Source: Plantago elongata (taxonomy: Eukaryota; Streptophyta; Magnoliopsida; Lamiales; Plantaginaceae). From it: 64,000 nucleotides of DNA. The notes under the pieces were generated by a model, which saw only the letters and a program-made list of their open reading frames with translations, did not search any database and was not told the origin of the DNA. The DNA lies in contig JAYMSP010000209.1 of NCBI GenBank assembly GCA_036897095.1, forward strand, positions 1-64,000. The letters run 5' to 3'. This document shows, piece by piece, positions 25,086 to 37,547 of the stretch (its first letter is position 1; each line of letters starts with the position of its first letter). The position numbers and the translations under genes were made by a program.

Positions 25086-25749
25086 TCCTTTCGAGATCCG
25101 ATGATTGTCGTACTACATGTTAATCATAGTAACATACATGTTTTTCTCTAATTTGTATCTCTCAAATCTGAACTAAAATCCAACAGAATCAAATGGGTTG
25201 TTCCCAGCAACCCCCACGGTCGCATGTGCCCACCACACATGCAAACAGATTATTATCCTATAAATTTCACATTTTGTGGTTGCTGTTTTTGAACTCCACT
25301 GTGGTATGTGTCACATCATAACACCAAAGACAGAAAAATTATTATTTTACAAATATAATTTCATATGCTACGCCCTCTCCCCAATTAAGATCAAGAAAGT
25401 AGAAAGGAGATTAAAGTGAGTTTTCTGCATATACAGCACCTGCCAGAAACACCCCCCACCCCCCATTGAGATAAATCATAAAGTGTAGATAAAAAACAAC
25501 TTCCCGCTTTGAGAATCAGATCTTACCCTCCCCACCCCCCAAAAAAAAAAGATTGTTTTTAAAAAAATCTATACCAGCACAGCTTGGATGAATTTTCATA
25601 ACATTAAACTAAGTTCTATCTAAACCTACCTCACATCAGCATGAGTTGTGGTCATGTCTCAACTAAGAATACCATTTTCACCACCATATACTATCTTTGC
25701 TGATATCTAAAAGATTAACTAATAGTATATCACATCACCACTCATCAGC
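25086..25749. other. Intergenic gap before the truncated NOC1 gene
   Basis: No exon of the missing NOC1 N-terminal half could be found here. A pair of similar stretches (25634 and 25743, both CATCAGCATG followed by TCATG.CTC.ACT.AGAAT) shows a local duplication with 109-bp spacing that ends at the first codons of the new frame. Confidence 0.5.
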
Positions 25750-28700
25750 ATGCTTTATGCTCATGCCTCCACTGAGAATGGTCTATTTACACCAGCCTTC
25801 TTTCTTCTCAAGGTGAACTTCTTGAATCAAATTCGTTTGGGGCACAAAGATAATGGACCTAAGGCAGCAAAACGTTTGGTTGACATTTATTTTGCGCTCT
25901 TCAAGGTATCTACTCCTATTTATGCTTCTTTTAGAATTTAGATTCAGTAGTTCATTTTTGTGGAAGCATACAATAACACCTGAGTTCCAATCCTTCAGAT
26001 TTTGATTTCTGAGGCTGGTGCAGCGTCTTCAACTGTCCAGAAGGAAAGAAAAGCCCCCCGCTCAAAAGTGGATAAGGAGAAATCTTCGTCCGAGCCTCAT
26101 ATTGAAATGGATTCTCGATTATTATCAGCTCTTTTAACTGTCAGTAATGAATCAAACAATTGTTCTTCCTTATCATTTGGTCTTGGATTTAATATACTAT
26201 AGCTTCGGCTGCCATATCTGATTCACCTTAGGTTCTTTGTGTTTAACATGTCATGCCTCTATCTGTCATGGCTGTCATCTTCAAACTGCATTTCTCTAAT
26301 ATAGGATATATTTCCATGTATAGACAGAACCAAATGCTTTTGAAATCCTAATTTATTGGTCCATGTTATGAATTATGAAACTAAATAATGCTCTCTCCAC
26401 CGTGATGTCTTCAATATAGGATAGTTGTCAAGTATAGAACCACCAAGTGCTATTGATAACCTCAAATCCATTCAGTAGATTGGTCCTGTATGTTCTGAAA
26501 CTAAAGATTGCTCTATCCCCACCTCCATGGCTAAATCTGTGGTGTAGAAAGTATGTGTGGAGATGAGAATAGATTGGTACTCTTAATGTTGGTTCTATTT
26601 TTGTTATTGTGGTTAAGATGAAAATATCTCTTGATCATTCTCCGTTTCTTCTTACACAGGGTATCAATAGAGCGTTTCCATATGTTTCTGGTGATGAAGC
26701 CCATGACATAGTAGATGTCCAGACGCCACTTTTGTTTAAGCTGGTAAAGTAGTGGCCTTCAATTTATTTTTGCTTCCGTTGACAAGTGTGAAGGTATTTA
26801 TATAGGATAATTTTACAGATAATTTTTGATTTTCAGGTTCATTCGAAGAACTTTAATGTTGGAGTTCAGGCCTTGATGCTTATTGATAAAATCTCATCTA
26901 GAAACCAAATTGTGAGTGACCGTTTTTACCGTGCCCTCTACTCGAAACTCTTACTCCCAGTAGCGATGACTTCTTCTAAGGTGAGGATGATCTACTTACA
27001 TCTTTTTTCTAGATCTTGTATTTTAATCCGTTCTTCGTTATTATAATAAATGCTTCCTGGTTTTCTGTAAAGAACTTTAATCTTTATATCTCGAATTTGG
27101 GTTTTTTGTTCATCTAGCTAACTGCTGCATTCTGGAATCTTGATGATATTCTTTTGTTTTCTTTATTATATGAGACATCTTACTCTTGATCTTTCTATAC
27201 TCCAGTATCATACTGTTCGGTCTTTGTCTGGTTGCGCTAAGCAGCTAATCTTTCCCTAGATAGTTTTACAATATTTGGTTTCTTGTGTTCATTTCCAGGA
27301 GGAATTATTTATCAATCTACTGTTCAAAGCCATGAAGAATGATATTCATATAAATCGAGTTGCTGCCTTCTCAAAACGTTTGTTACAGGTTTGTTGTCTT
27401 GTGAAATTTGTCCTCTTTAACCAAATAGATTAGTCTCAGTTGCTAAAAAATATCAGGTGTTCACACAACCAGGTCCATAGACTCTCTTTAAATTTACCTG
27501 CGGAACTTTTCATGTGTATCGCTAGAAGTATTAGATAAGTTAAATCCTTCCTTAATTTCCCTATAATTTTTTGTCAACAAATTTGAAATTACTGTTGAGG
27601 TTTCTGGAATTTTTATTCAATATCATGAATGTATAATACATACTTTTGTGAGAGACTGTCTCTACATCACTGATTTAGCTACAAACACCTCGTGTTTAGT
27701 TTCTAACGCTGTGTGTTCAATACACTATCCACAAGAAATACACCTAGTTGTTAAAAATGTCGTAGCTTGATGGTGAAATATCTTTGATGTTGAGATTTAT
27801 GAAATGGCTGTAAGTTGACCTTTTGCAGATCAGTATAGTAAATTTGTTGTTTCTTGACAAGCAGGTTGCTCTGCAGCTTCCACCTCAAAATGCATGTGGA
27901 TGTCTTTATATGCTCTCTGAGGTCCTTAAAGCACGCCCCCCTCTATGGTAACCTACTGGTTACACTATAACCATAATCTTAATTTTTATTTCAAATGTGT
28001 TGACCTGGTCTTTTATCATTCAGGAATATGGTGCTTCAGAATGAGATTGCTGATTCAGAGGAAGATCTTGAGCATTTTGAAGATGTCTTAGAAAGAGATG
28101 ACAATAAGACCGTGCACCTGCCAGATGATAAGACCAATACTGACCATGGTGCTGACACCAACAATGAATCTGATGATGATATTGATTCCTCACTTGATGA
28201 AGATGGTTCTGAAACTTCTGGATCTGAAAATGATAATCTTGACGACGGAGATAATTTTCTGAGAAAAGGTGCACTAAATAAACTTGGGGATATTAAATCA
28301 GTCCCTGAAAATGAGATACACAATCTTCAAGGTCACACTTTACACAGAGGATACAACCCACGCCACAGGGATCCTACTTACTGGTAAGCTTAGTTGCTTC
28401 AGATTTTGTTTGAGCTTTTGTTAGCAGAAAGTATTTTTACCCATACTAAACGAAATTATGGATGCAGAATGGTTAGAGTTCTGTATATATGTGTGTCCCC
28501 AGTCTTGTAGGATGACTATCTTTCTTAGATTGTTCTAGGATTTAATATTAATAGCCCAGATTTGCTCGTTTGTCGGATAAGTATTGACATAAATAGAATC
28601 TCTAAGTATTAAAGATAAAAAGGTTAAAATTGGAGCACTTCACAAATTTGCTGATGGATACACGATGTAACTGGTGGTCTGTGCAAATAACGTTTTCTCA

Positions 28701-30130
28701 ACGTAATTAGTGTTAGATTGATATTTTGAGATCAGTAGCCAATAGTCTTATGTTGGTATTGAGGGCAATAAACACGTGTATGCAATTGTCTATAACAAAT
28801 TTGCACTAGTCAATATTGCAGTGCACATCTTGTCTATTTTTATTTTATTTTTTCGCATTTGTTGAAGTAACTTCAACAAATTGTTCTACATTTTGATATT
28901 AAATTGGCCCTTTTTTGTCATGAGCAACAGTAATGCAGAACGAGTAGGCTGGTGGGAGCTAACTGTTCTTGCCTCACATGTGCACCCATCTGTTGCAGCA
29001 TGGGCAACAAAACTTCTTGTAGGGGTCAATATTGAGTACAGTGGGAATCCACTGACTGACTTTACCATTGGTTCATTCCTGGACAAGTTTATGGAAAAGA
29101 AACCAAGGCAAGCTACATGGCGTGGTCCCTCTGAGATTGAGCCTGCCAAGAAGGTTAGTTATCCTGAAGCTAGATCTGGTCACCTACGTGTAGTATTGTC
29201 TCACATCTGTACATGGCTGAATGAAACTCAGATATAACAAGTTAACAACAATTGATCTCTTCAAGTATCACAACAAATGATCTTTAAATTGTACAAGTTT
29301 TCTGGATAAAGATTGATCCCTCCCTTCAAGTAAAATGAAGTTTGATTCTGACGACACAATTGCGACTGTGTCTGCAACTTAGTGGTTTAGTTTTCAATTG
29401 TCCATGTCCTTTATTATCTGTATTAACCTATGAATTATTTTGCATTCTCTAGCTGGACATAAACCACCGGTTACTAGGAGCACAAATCCTCTCATTGGCC
29501 GAAAATGAGGTACCCCCAGAGGATGTTGTTTTCCACAAATTCTTCATGAACAAACAGAATTCCTCGAAGAAACCAAAAAAGAAAAAGAAGAAGACAGATG
29601 AGGATGAGGCTGCCGAGGAGCTATATGGTGTTGACGAGGATGACAGTGACGATGAAGAGATTGAAAACATGTTAGACACGACTAGTCCTTTTGAAGAAAA
29701 GGGCGAATATGATTCTGATGATTTTGACAAGATTGCCGATGACGATGATGAAGACTTGATAGGTGAAGCAAGTGATGAAGAAATGGACTTCCCTTCAGAT
29801 ATTGATATTGAAGAAGATGAAGATGGTGATTCGAGTGAGGGAGATGATAGTGACAGTAATATTGCCATAGGGCAAGGAGATGATGGAAGCGATTCTGATG
29901 AGGTCTTAGATCAAAGACCAAAGAAACGAAAATCACGTGGAAAGTCTGCTTTTGCAAGCCTTGAAGAATACAAGCATATGCTAGAGGATGATGTGCCTAC
30001 ACCGGATAAATCCACGAAAAGGCGAAGAAACAAGCATATGCTGGAGGATGATGTTCCTTCCCCGGATACATCCACGAAAAGGCAAAGAAACAAGCCTAAT
30101 AAGAAGAATAAGAAGAGAAAAATGACCTGA
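25750..30130 (+). CDS. NOC1/CEBPZ-type ribosome biogenesis protein, 5'-truncated
   Basis: Encodes the C-terminal part of a CBF/Mak21 domain protein (NOC1; Arabidopsis SLOW WALKER 2; human CEBPZ), a nucleolar factor for 60S pre-ribosome assembly. Nine exons: (25750)25813-25905, 25999-26139, 26660-26743, 26837-26980, 27299-27388, 27865-27947, 28024-28383, 28931-29153, 29453-30130. The first family-like residues are VNFLNQIRLGHKDNGPKAAK; then DSRLLSALLTG.NRAFPY, FNVGVQALMLIDKI, DRFYRALYSKLL, RGYNPRHRDPTYC, ERVGWWELTVL, YSGNPLTDFTIGSFLDKF and PPEDVVFHKFFMNK, ending in an acidic then lysine-rich tail. Family members have about 1,000 residues; here roughly the first half is missing and no upstream exons are seen. 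All splice sites and frames remain open, and an in-frame ATG at 25750 would add 21 residues (652 total). The tail has a 20-residue tandem repeat. It may be a truncated duplicate that is still expressed, or a pseudogene not yet decayed. Confidence 0.8.
29972..30091 (+). repeat. 60-bp in-frame tandem repeat in the NOC1 tail
   Basis: Two 60-bp units (29972-30031, 30032-30091) each encode KHMLEDDVP(T/S)PD(K/T)STKR(R/Q)RN. They add a second acidic-basic module to the C-terminus. Confidence 0.85.
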
Positions 30131-30537
30131 TCGCATTTTCCCTTGGGGGTCATTATACTTCATTTCCAGTGAGTGGTTCGTTCAAAATCTGGTAGTATTT
30201 TGAAACAAGACCAGTTACAGTTTGCTGCAAGTTTTGCGATGGGAAGAGTTTTGATTTGTCATGTATGACGAAACAATATTTTATTTTATACTATTGTTTT
30301 CTTTCAGAATTCTTGCCATAGAACTTCCATTTTCTGACACTTTTAACTGTTGTATGAATACATAAGAATACAAGCATTCATACATTACAACATGATACAT
30401 TATATCCAACATCCAACACTTAATGCTGCTCAAGAAAACATGCATGAAAGAACAAACTGAAACCAGACTCACAGTATATACAACACAGCACCTTTTTCTC
30501 TCTTCTATTCCAAACACCTTGAATTGAGTGTTCAATT

Positions 30538-31396
30538 TTAATGGTGCTTGCGGAGAGCGACAGCGGAAAGTATGATCAATAATAGGAGAACAGTAGCCGC
30601 AATGAGTGAAGCTACCACTGCGCCGCTAACTTTCTGGCAGAAGTCATTGAACTGCTGGCAAATGGCAAACCAGTTAGTGTTGGAGTTGCCATTGTGAGCT
30701 AAGTACACGATTGCTGCTGCTGCTGCGCCTGCTGCGAATGTAGATGCCATCACACACTGCAATACCATACGTTTATGAGACCTTTTTTAATATATATGTT
30801 AGAAAATGAAAAGTAGGTGGGATGCATTTTCTTTGAGAAATGTCTCGGATTTGAGTGTTATGAGTTATGAATGTAACCGGCTACTGGGAGAATTGGCCGC
30901 GACTCACTTACCGTGTCAAGAATGAGGAGTAACAGCTTGATTCCTCGTAGGTGTGGACGAACAATGCCAACAATCGAGAAGGGCAGGGACAGGACTAAGT
31001 AGCCGCTTGCTATGGCATTTGCAATCACAAAATACCTGCCCAACATTGTATCAAAGTATTATAGAACATTCATGGAGATTGAAAATATACATTCTTGATT
31101 GAACATGAGAATTACGTGAAAGTGGGAAGGTCGTCATAGCTGGCATTGAACTGGAAGAACTGTGTGAAGAACGGGAGCGTTTGATCGGTTGTTGCCATAG
31201 TGGTGGCCGCAGCCAAAGCTGCAACAAGAGCGCATATTCTCAAAATAAAGTCGAATATGCCAATTCCTCTTCCAAAACCAGATTTTGGGATTATTTTGGT
31301 GGCAAAGGTAGTAACAGCAGCAGCCTTGGCTTTGCTGGTGTGGGACTGGGGAATGTTAATTGCTGCCTCTTCAGCATTCTTGGTCGAGTCTGCCAT
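30538..31396 (-). CDS. Casparian strip membrane protein (CASP)
   Basis: Four-helix membrane protein of the CASP/MARVEL family that builds the scaffold for lignin deposition in the endodermis. Three exons on the minus strand: 31396-31116, 31035-30912 and 30756-30538, giving 207 residues, the normal size. N-terminal cytosolic arm, then helices 1-4: [53 protein letters not shown] and [20 protein letters not shown]. The first outer loop has [20 protein letters not shown], the signature that separates true CASPs from CASP-like proteins; the second has [16 protein letters not shown]. Start at 31396 fits the family N-terminus and a TATA box lies 90 bases upstream. Intact. Which CASP (1 to 5) cannot be decided. 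Confidence 0.92.
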
Positions 31397-31480
31397 TGAT
31401 CAAAATCGTGTTTGTTGCTGTAGTTGGAAGAGGATTAGAGATTAAGAGTTCTGGATTGAGAACAAGTGTGCCTGGATAAT

Positions 31481-31490
31481 GAATTTATAG
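31481..31490 (-). promoter_or_regulatory. TATA box of the CASP gene
   Basis: Minus-strand CTATAAATTC about 90 bases upstream of the start codon at 31396. Confidence 0.5.
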
Positions 31491-32131
31491 CACAAGTTTT
31501 CTTGTGGATTAGTTCAGATGGAAACATGAGTTTATTCATGGGAGGGTAGGTGTTGGTTTCTAAAGATGGAGTTGTTTGCTAACTAGCTCCACTTGAGAAA
31601 GTATTCAGTTTCAATTCTTGCGTGGATCAGTTCATTACTACAGCTTACAGGTCATTGTATTTTGCTGTATGTTTAGGTATGTCATGAATTACCAATGTAA
31701 TCTGCACGCAGTCCTGCAAACTTTGCATTTATCAGAAGCCATTCGTAACGACTATGCACCTGCTAGTTCACAGATGGAGCCGGAAGGAAGCTGCGATTAC
31801 GTATTTGATTGAAAAATATCATTCCGAGAACACAGTATAGTATTTTACATTTCCCACCAGGAAAACCGTAACTCAGTAAGCCTCATCTGCTGTACTGTAA
31901 ATATACAAGCCGTGTCGATACATGTTTATATTTATTTTTACGTACATCAAAACCCCCCAAAGGGCGAAAAAATTGCAACAGCTACTCAAATTCAACCATG
32001 AATATGATATGTAGCTTTTGACATATCTGAGATTCTTACGCTGCAACTAATACACCACTACAAAGATAGGAGATAATACACTCCAGTGATAGAACAAATA
32101 TATTATATAAGTGATCGCGCCAGTAAAAACA

Positions 32132-32215
32132 GATGGTCCCAAGGCCTTAGTCTCCCCTCCCCAGTCATGGTCAGCAAGTGCCTTATGGGCCCAATTAGTT
32201 GCCTCTGCAGTATAT
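32132..32215 (-). repeat. Duplicated copy of the last ELM1-like coding exon
   Basis: On the minus strand this stretch repeats, about 83-90 bases downstream, the end of the final coding exon at 32222-32298: ACTGCAGAGGCA(A/G)CTAAT, CA(T/C)AAGGCA, TTGCTGA and GAGACTAAGGCC appear in both in the same order. It lies past the stop codon and so would be in the 3' UTR. Confidence 0.8.
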
Positions 32216-32228
32216 CAACAAATGGCCC

Positions 32229-35200
32229 CTACGGCCTTAGTCTCCAGCCGCGTTCAGCAATTGCCTTGTGAACCTGATTAGCTGCCTCTGCAGTGTCATT
32301 TAGAGGGGGATAACTCCAAGTCTCTGACATCTGGAATCAGGAAAAAGAATGTAATTATATCTCTCTCAAATGCATGAGAAACAGGCGAAAAAGTGCCTTA
32401 ATCTCTCAACTCAACAGATTAACAAGCTATAGTTTGTGTTTTCTTATTCATCATCATCCTTTACGCTGCTACCACTTATCGAATCGAAGTATGTCAATCA
32501 TCCTCAACACTCAAACAGAATCTCAGACTCACTCCAAGGGGCCAGTGCATCCACACACAACCTAAGATAAAGATGAGTAACTTACATCCTCAAGACCTGT
32601 AAATGGTCGAACTAGGCCCTTTTCCCGTAACCTTTTATGGAAATCTGCAAACTTCCATGTGCAGCGTTCAGCTCCGATGACATAAACAGGCTTCCTGCAA
32701 TGACCAAAAGTGAATTAGGTACTTATTACACAAAATGTGCAACTACAAAATAATCAAGCCGCTGTGAACAATACCCTGTACTGCAAGCTTCGCTCAACAT
32801 ACTGACTGAATCTGCTGTAACTACAAAAGCTCCGCCCCACGCCAGATGCCCCAAGTGAGGATTAGGTTCTGAAAACAAGGCAGTGTTCGCTCCGTAAGTC
32901 CCATAATTCAGTCACGTATTATGTATAAAAAAACATTTAGTAATGCTTTATAAGACATTCAGGGTCAAACAAAGTACCTTCACCATCCCAAATGTGTACT
33001 TTGGGATTATCCCCAAGTTCTTTTCGTATAATCGCAGAAACCTGTCAGTGCAAATCCAGTATATATTTAGCAGCAACAAAAGGCAACGAACAAAGGCAAC
33101 AGTTTAATAGAATGAGATAAAAGTTTGAGGCAGTTCTCGTAGTCGTACCTTTTCAGGTGTTCTCCTAGAGAAAGATATCCTCACACTTCCACAGCTTGTA
33201 AGGACACTGTGCAGAGAAGCAGCAAGTTGTTTTGCAAGATCTGTGCTATATTTGCAGTACCCTACAAATAAGCAGAACAGTAAGGACATAAACAACCACG
33301 GTGAATATTTTCTGAGTAGCTAAAATTTGAAGAAAACCATCAAATTGCACAATTGAAATGCAATCATTTACTTCATCACGAGTCTAAAGAAGGATAAGAG
33401 GGTATCATTAGACAGAAGTTTCATATTTGAAGACAACCAAAATCGATGGCAAATTCCATTACATATGCATACATAGCAAGTGCCTGTATGGCTTGTATGA
33501 AGCATGTATAACCAAAAATCCAAAAAACCTCACTTTCTTCAAAAGAAGAGGTTGGGGAAGATTCATAAGACTTAAAATTCCAATTTGTTTGCTGCATGTT
33601 TCTGGTTTAGACAAGTACAACACCATCGTAGATAGCCCCATTAATCTTTACCATTTGAAATGCTTATCTTGAAGACTTGAACTAGTAATAAAAAGAATAT
33701 CATATCCTAATCCATATAGTATCGTAAAAATTCACATATAGAGAGCAAACAGAACATGAACGGCCTAAAGGAAAAAAAGCATACTTGTAGGCCCACCAAT
33801 GTTGACGACAAGCAATGGCCTTGGCAATGGCGCCAACTCGTCGTGCCAGGAATTAGCCGCACTACGAAGTACAGAAGGGTCTATCTGATGAAGTGCTCCT
33901 ACTGTGAGGAACTGAGCAACAATAAGCACCAATAAATATCAAGGAGTCAGCCATACAAATTCACTACAATTGTGCATGTTTGGCAAGATCACATACAATA
34001 TGCGCATCAGGAGGCTCCTGTGGTATTATCCATTTCCGGAGAAGCCTAGGAACCTGCTCCTTTGCACCGGGGGTCAATGGATAGAAATCATGCTGTGGTG
34101 TGATCACCAAATCAAACCTGTCCAAATGCGACCTCGGATGCTGAATCTGAAATGTACAGCAAAACAAAGTTTCAAACAATTCTTGATAGAACATAATTGT
34201 GTAGAAGGCTTGACAGGTACATTTGCTTTTACAGAGATTATAAATTCTTTGCTTAAACCAAAAAAGAATGCTACAGAGTATAAGATACGTATGCATATGA
34301 TAGGCCCTATCAATAATATGTACTTCTCAACATTGATCATTTCTTAAGGGGAAAATTCACTTCTTTCTTATAGCTGATTGCCTGATTATTTTACTTTAAA
34401 CACCATGTTCTCACGGACAACAATTTGATACAGCAACATTCTGAGTTTATCACAAAAATAAGCCTTTACATGGATATAACTGGAAATGCATCCATATATG
34501 TCCTAGGATTTAATGTGGCAAAAGCACAAAAGGAAAAGTCCGACCATTATATGACAACCAGCTCTATATCCTAATAGTTTATCCATTACAAACAGATCGC
34601 AACTGCACAGGCTGCATAGCCAGAAAATATAAGGTCAGTGTACTAACCTGTACAACAAACACATTATCAGATGCTAATCTTTTTATAGAGCTTGCAATTG
34701 AGATAGTATCTCTTCCAGATGCAACTATGAGTAATGGACCATCCCTGGAAAGATATCAGAATATCATTTCTCATGATTCAAGAATATCTAGGCATCGCAC
34801 GAAATATGTTATATATGAACTGAATCTACGAAATATGATAGTCAAACGTTGATCCTTTGACAGGCCATGTATGTCTCAAATGCAATGATACCACAAAATA
34901 ACTTCAACTTATTCTTGTTTGACTTTATTTTGGAATTAAAAAAGATCAATTTTACATATCCTATGTACTTCAGATAGTGAAAAACTTACTTCTCGAATGT
35001 TTCTTTCACCATGTTGACTATACTCTTTACATCAGCTTCCAGCACCGATGCCAGGCCAATGCCACCATTTTCACCAGGCAAAACTCTCTTCCGTCCTCTT
35101 GCAAAAAGAATCCCATAAATCAGGCTGATGATATGGTATAATTGCTTATGGACAGATACAGGGAGCCAGTGAAGCCATTCATTGATTCCTCCATTAGGTC

Positions 35201-36366
35201 TTGTAACCCTCTGCAAAGTAAAATCCCATCCATCAGGTCTCAAGGTTACAGATAAACTTCCAGATATAAGATGGTGGACATTAGCTGGACATCACTGTTT
35301 ACAAATTCAGACATTAGGTTGTAACACTTTGCACAAGTAAATGGATTACTCAAACGAATAATATAAACCCGTAGGTGGGGGCGGTGGGTGTTCACAGATT
35401 TAAGCATGAGAAATGCTTGTGCAAGCTCAGGTCAGAAGGCAACAAAAGGTCGTCAGGAGAAGATGTTTCCATAGACATTTTTAATGTGATCTTTCTTGGT
35501 CACTCCCTATGTTCTACTGCAACCTAAAATGAAAAGTTGACCATCTAATTTATCCAAATAGAACATCTAATTTTACAAGTTACAATACCAAAGAGTTGAG
35601 CAGAACGAGATAAACCCTTGGGAATGTATATTTTGAAAAGCAACCATTAAGAAAATGTTGTACTTCTAGAAGTAAGAATTATTCTAGCAAATCGAATCCA
35701 GTGACCAATGGTTCACTCACTATTAGTCTATTAGCTTTTCACATTGAACTACACTATAAAATCTGTCCAAACAATGTGCACCTCGTACCAATTCATTATG
35801 AGTATGCAACTAAAACAACTCATAAGATTCTGCAACTAAAACAACACGAGTTTGCAACTTACATCACTTGCAAGTAGCAAATCACATCAAACAATCACAG
35901 TATACTAATAAATCCCAAGTTAGAGTTTCTACAATCAGATAATGCTCTCTGGAATACTCACGAGACGAATAAACTATATCTGCAATAGCTAACCAAATAC
36001 AGCTGAGCTAAAAAAAACATGGCAGAATAAGTTCCTTTATAATTAAATACAAACAATATCGTTACCTATACAATCCAACAGTTAAATAGCAGCTTATCGT
36101 TCGATAATCGACTAAAAATAAACAGCAAACGAACAATTCACGAGAATTTAACCGGAAGAAGAGCTTACATAGAGAGTTTGATTTCCAGATAAGCCGAGTG
36201 CTCGAACCAAGCCGATGCTCTGGTTCTCGGAAGAAGGAAAGCCGTTACCAATTACGACGGCACGGCGGATGACGCCGTATACTCCGCCTTCGAAGATGTC
36301 GGGAATTCCTCCACTAATAACCGACGGCGGGCTACCCGGCGGCTCCGGGAGCCTAATTGGCTTCAT
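32229..36366 (-). CDS. ELM1: Mitochondrial fission protein ELM1-like
   Basis: Plant-specific protein of the ELM1/DUF1022 family; in Arabidopsis ELM1 recruits the dynamin DRP3A to mitochondria. Ten exons on the minus strand: 36366-36169, 35210-34990, 34744-34648, 34146-33997, 33911-33785, 33261-33149, 33041-32978, 32868-32775, 32694-32586 and 32330-32229. They sum to 425 codons (424 residues; Arabidopsis ELM1 is about 427). Landmarks: MKPIRLPEPP, RRAVVIGNGFPSSENQSIGL, GGINEWLHWLPVS, LLIVASGRDTISIASSI, QIQHPRSHLDRFDLVITPQH, DFYPLTPGAKEQVPRLLRKW, VVNIGGPTRYCKYSTDLAKQ, GSVRISFSRRTPEKV, PHLGHLAWGGAFVVTADSVS, STGKPVYVIGAERCTWKFAD, SETWSYPPLNDTAEAA. The ATG at 36366 gives the family N-terminus. The first intron is about 960 bases. 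The end of the last exon is duplicated just downstream. Intact. Confidence 0.92.
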
Positions 36367-36479
36367 GAGGTTGTGCGAAATCGGAGCAGTGATCAAAACC
36401 CTAGGGTCAGATTTCAGGTGTTGATTCAGGATTTGGCAAAGAGGTTTTCCGTAGTTGAATTTGTGGCTTAATCGTCACG

Positions 36480-37450
36480 TCAAAAAGTTCCAATTCCTTT
36501 CTTCAACAAAGTTAAAACAAACCGACCGGGTTGAGTCTAATCTGGCAAATAAGTATATTTTTCCTCCGTCCCGAACAAATGAATTTTATCCGAACGACTT
36601 TCACAATAAATGAATTTATACAGTTGGGCGGATGGAGAGAGACGGTTCAGTATACCTTATAGAGTCGACTATTTATAAAATAAGAAAAGTGAGGCTACAC
36701 GTCGAATATAACTACGATACTTAAATGTTACTATCTCAATATCTATCTTCTATTCCGTCAGTTTTCTATACGTAAAAATATACCAAAATTTTTCGTACTT
36801 GGTCATCGTCTCAAGAAGGAAAATATAAATTTATTAAAAACACAAAGCAATTCAGAAAATTGAAAAATACAAGTCAAGATAAATTTAACTTTATTCGAGA
36901 TGATTGAAAATAAACTGCTCATCATCTAATCATTTAATTTTTAAAAAAATACTGAGGTCGAGAATCGTTCTATAAATATAGTGGTGAACTACGTAGGAGT
37001 CCTAATCACAAATATGAATATTGTATTGACTTCATTTTTTTGTCTTGGAAATATGAATGAAGCAAATGCATCGTGACACTATTTAGTTACGGGTGAAATA
37101 ACTTTTATAACTGGCGGGACTTTGGAATCATACAAACATGACGGTATCCAGCTAAATATTTTAAACTTGATTTCCTTGTGCTGGAAAGTTGAATGATGTA
37201 AATTTATTTCGTTGGAAACCGGAATGGAGTAAATATATATTTACACTATTTAGTTGAAGTACCTCATGAAATGACTATGCTTAGCTTGACTACCTAATTT
37301 TTGTTTGCATAAATCCAAATTGTAGTTAATGTGAAGACATAAAACTTGAAGACTTCACCATGCTTTACAACCATATTCCATGGAGAAAAAGTGTCACCAA
37401 CCAGTTGCTGACCGGAAACATTAAATTGATTTCTGGAATGTATCACATTC
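36480..37450. other. Intergenic, between ELM1-like and the proline-rich protein gene
   Basis: Shared upstream region of two divergent genes. Two loosely similar stretches occur near 37010-37090 and 37165-37265 (both contain GAATGA, AATG.A.C and ACTATTTAGTT). No gene recognised. Confidence 0.45.
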
Positions 37451-37453
37451 TAG

Positions 37454-37463
37454 TTCTATAAAT
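37454..37463 (+). promoter_or_regulatory. TATA box of the proline-rich protein gene
   Basis: TTCTATAAAT about 90 bases before the start codon at 37548. Confidence 0.5.
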
Positions 37464-37547
37464 TTCACTCAAAACATCAATCAATATCACACCAAAAAAG
37501 CACTGTAACTTGTAGATTCTGAGACTTGCTTGTTTCAGTTTTTCACC

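Noticed and set aside
29449-30163. Serine-rich minus-strand frames opposite the NOC1 tail
   Set aside because: Complement of GAT/GAA-rich acidic codons gives Ser/Leu-rich frames by chance.
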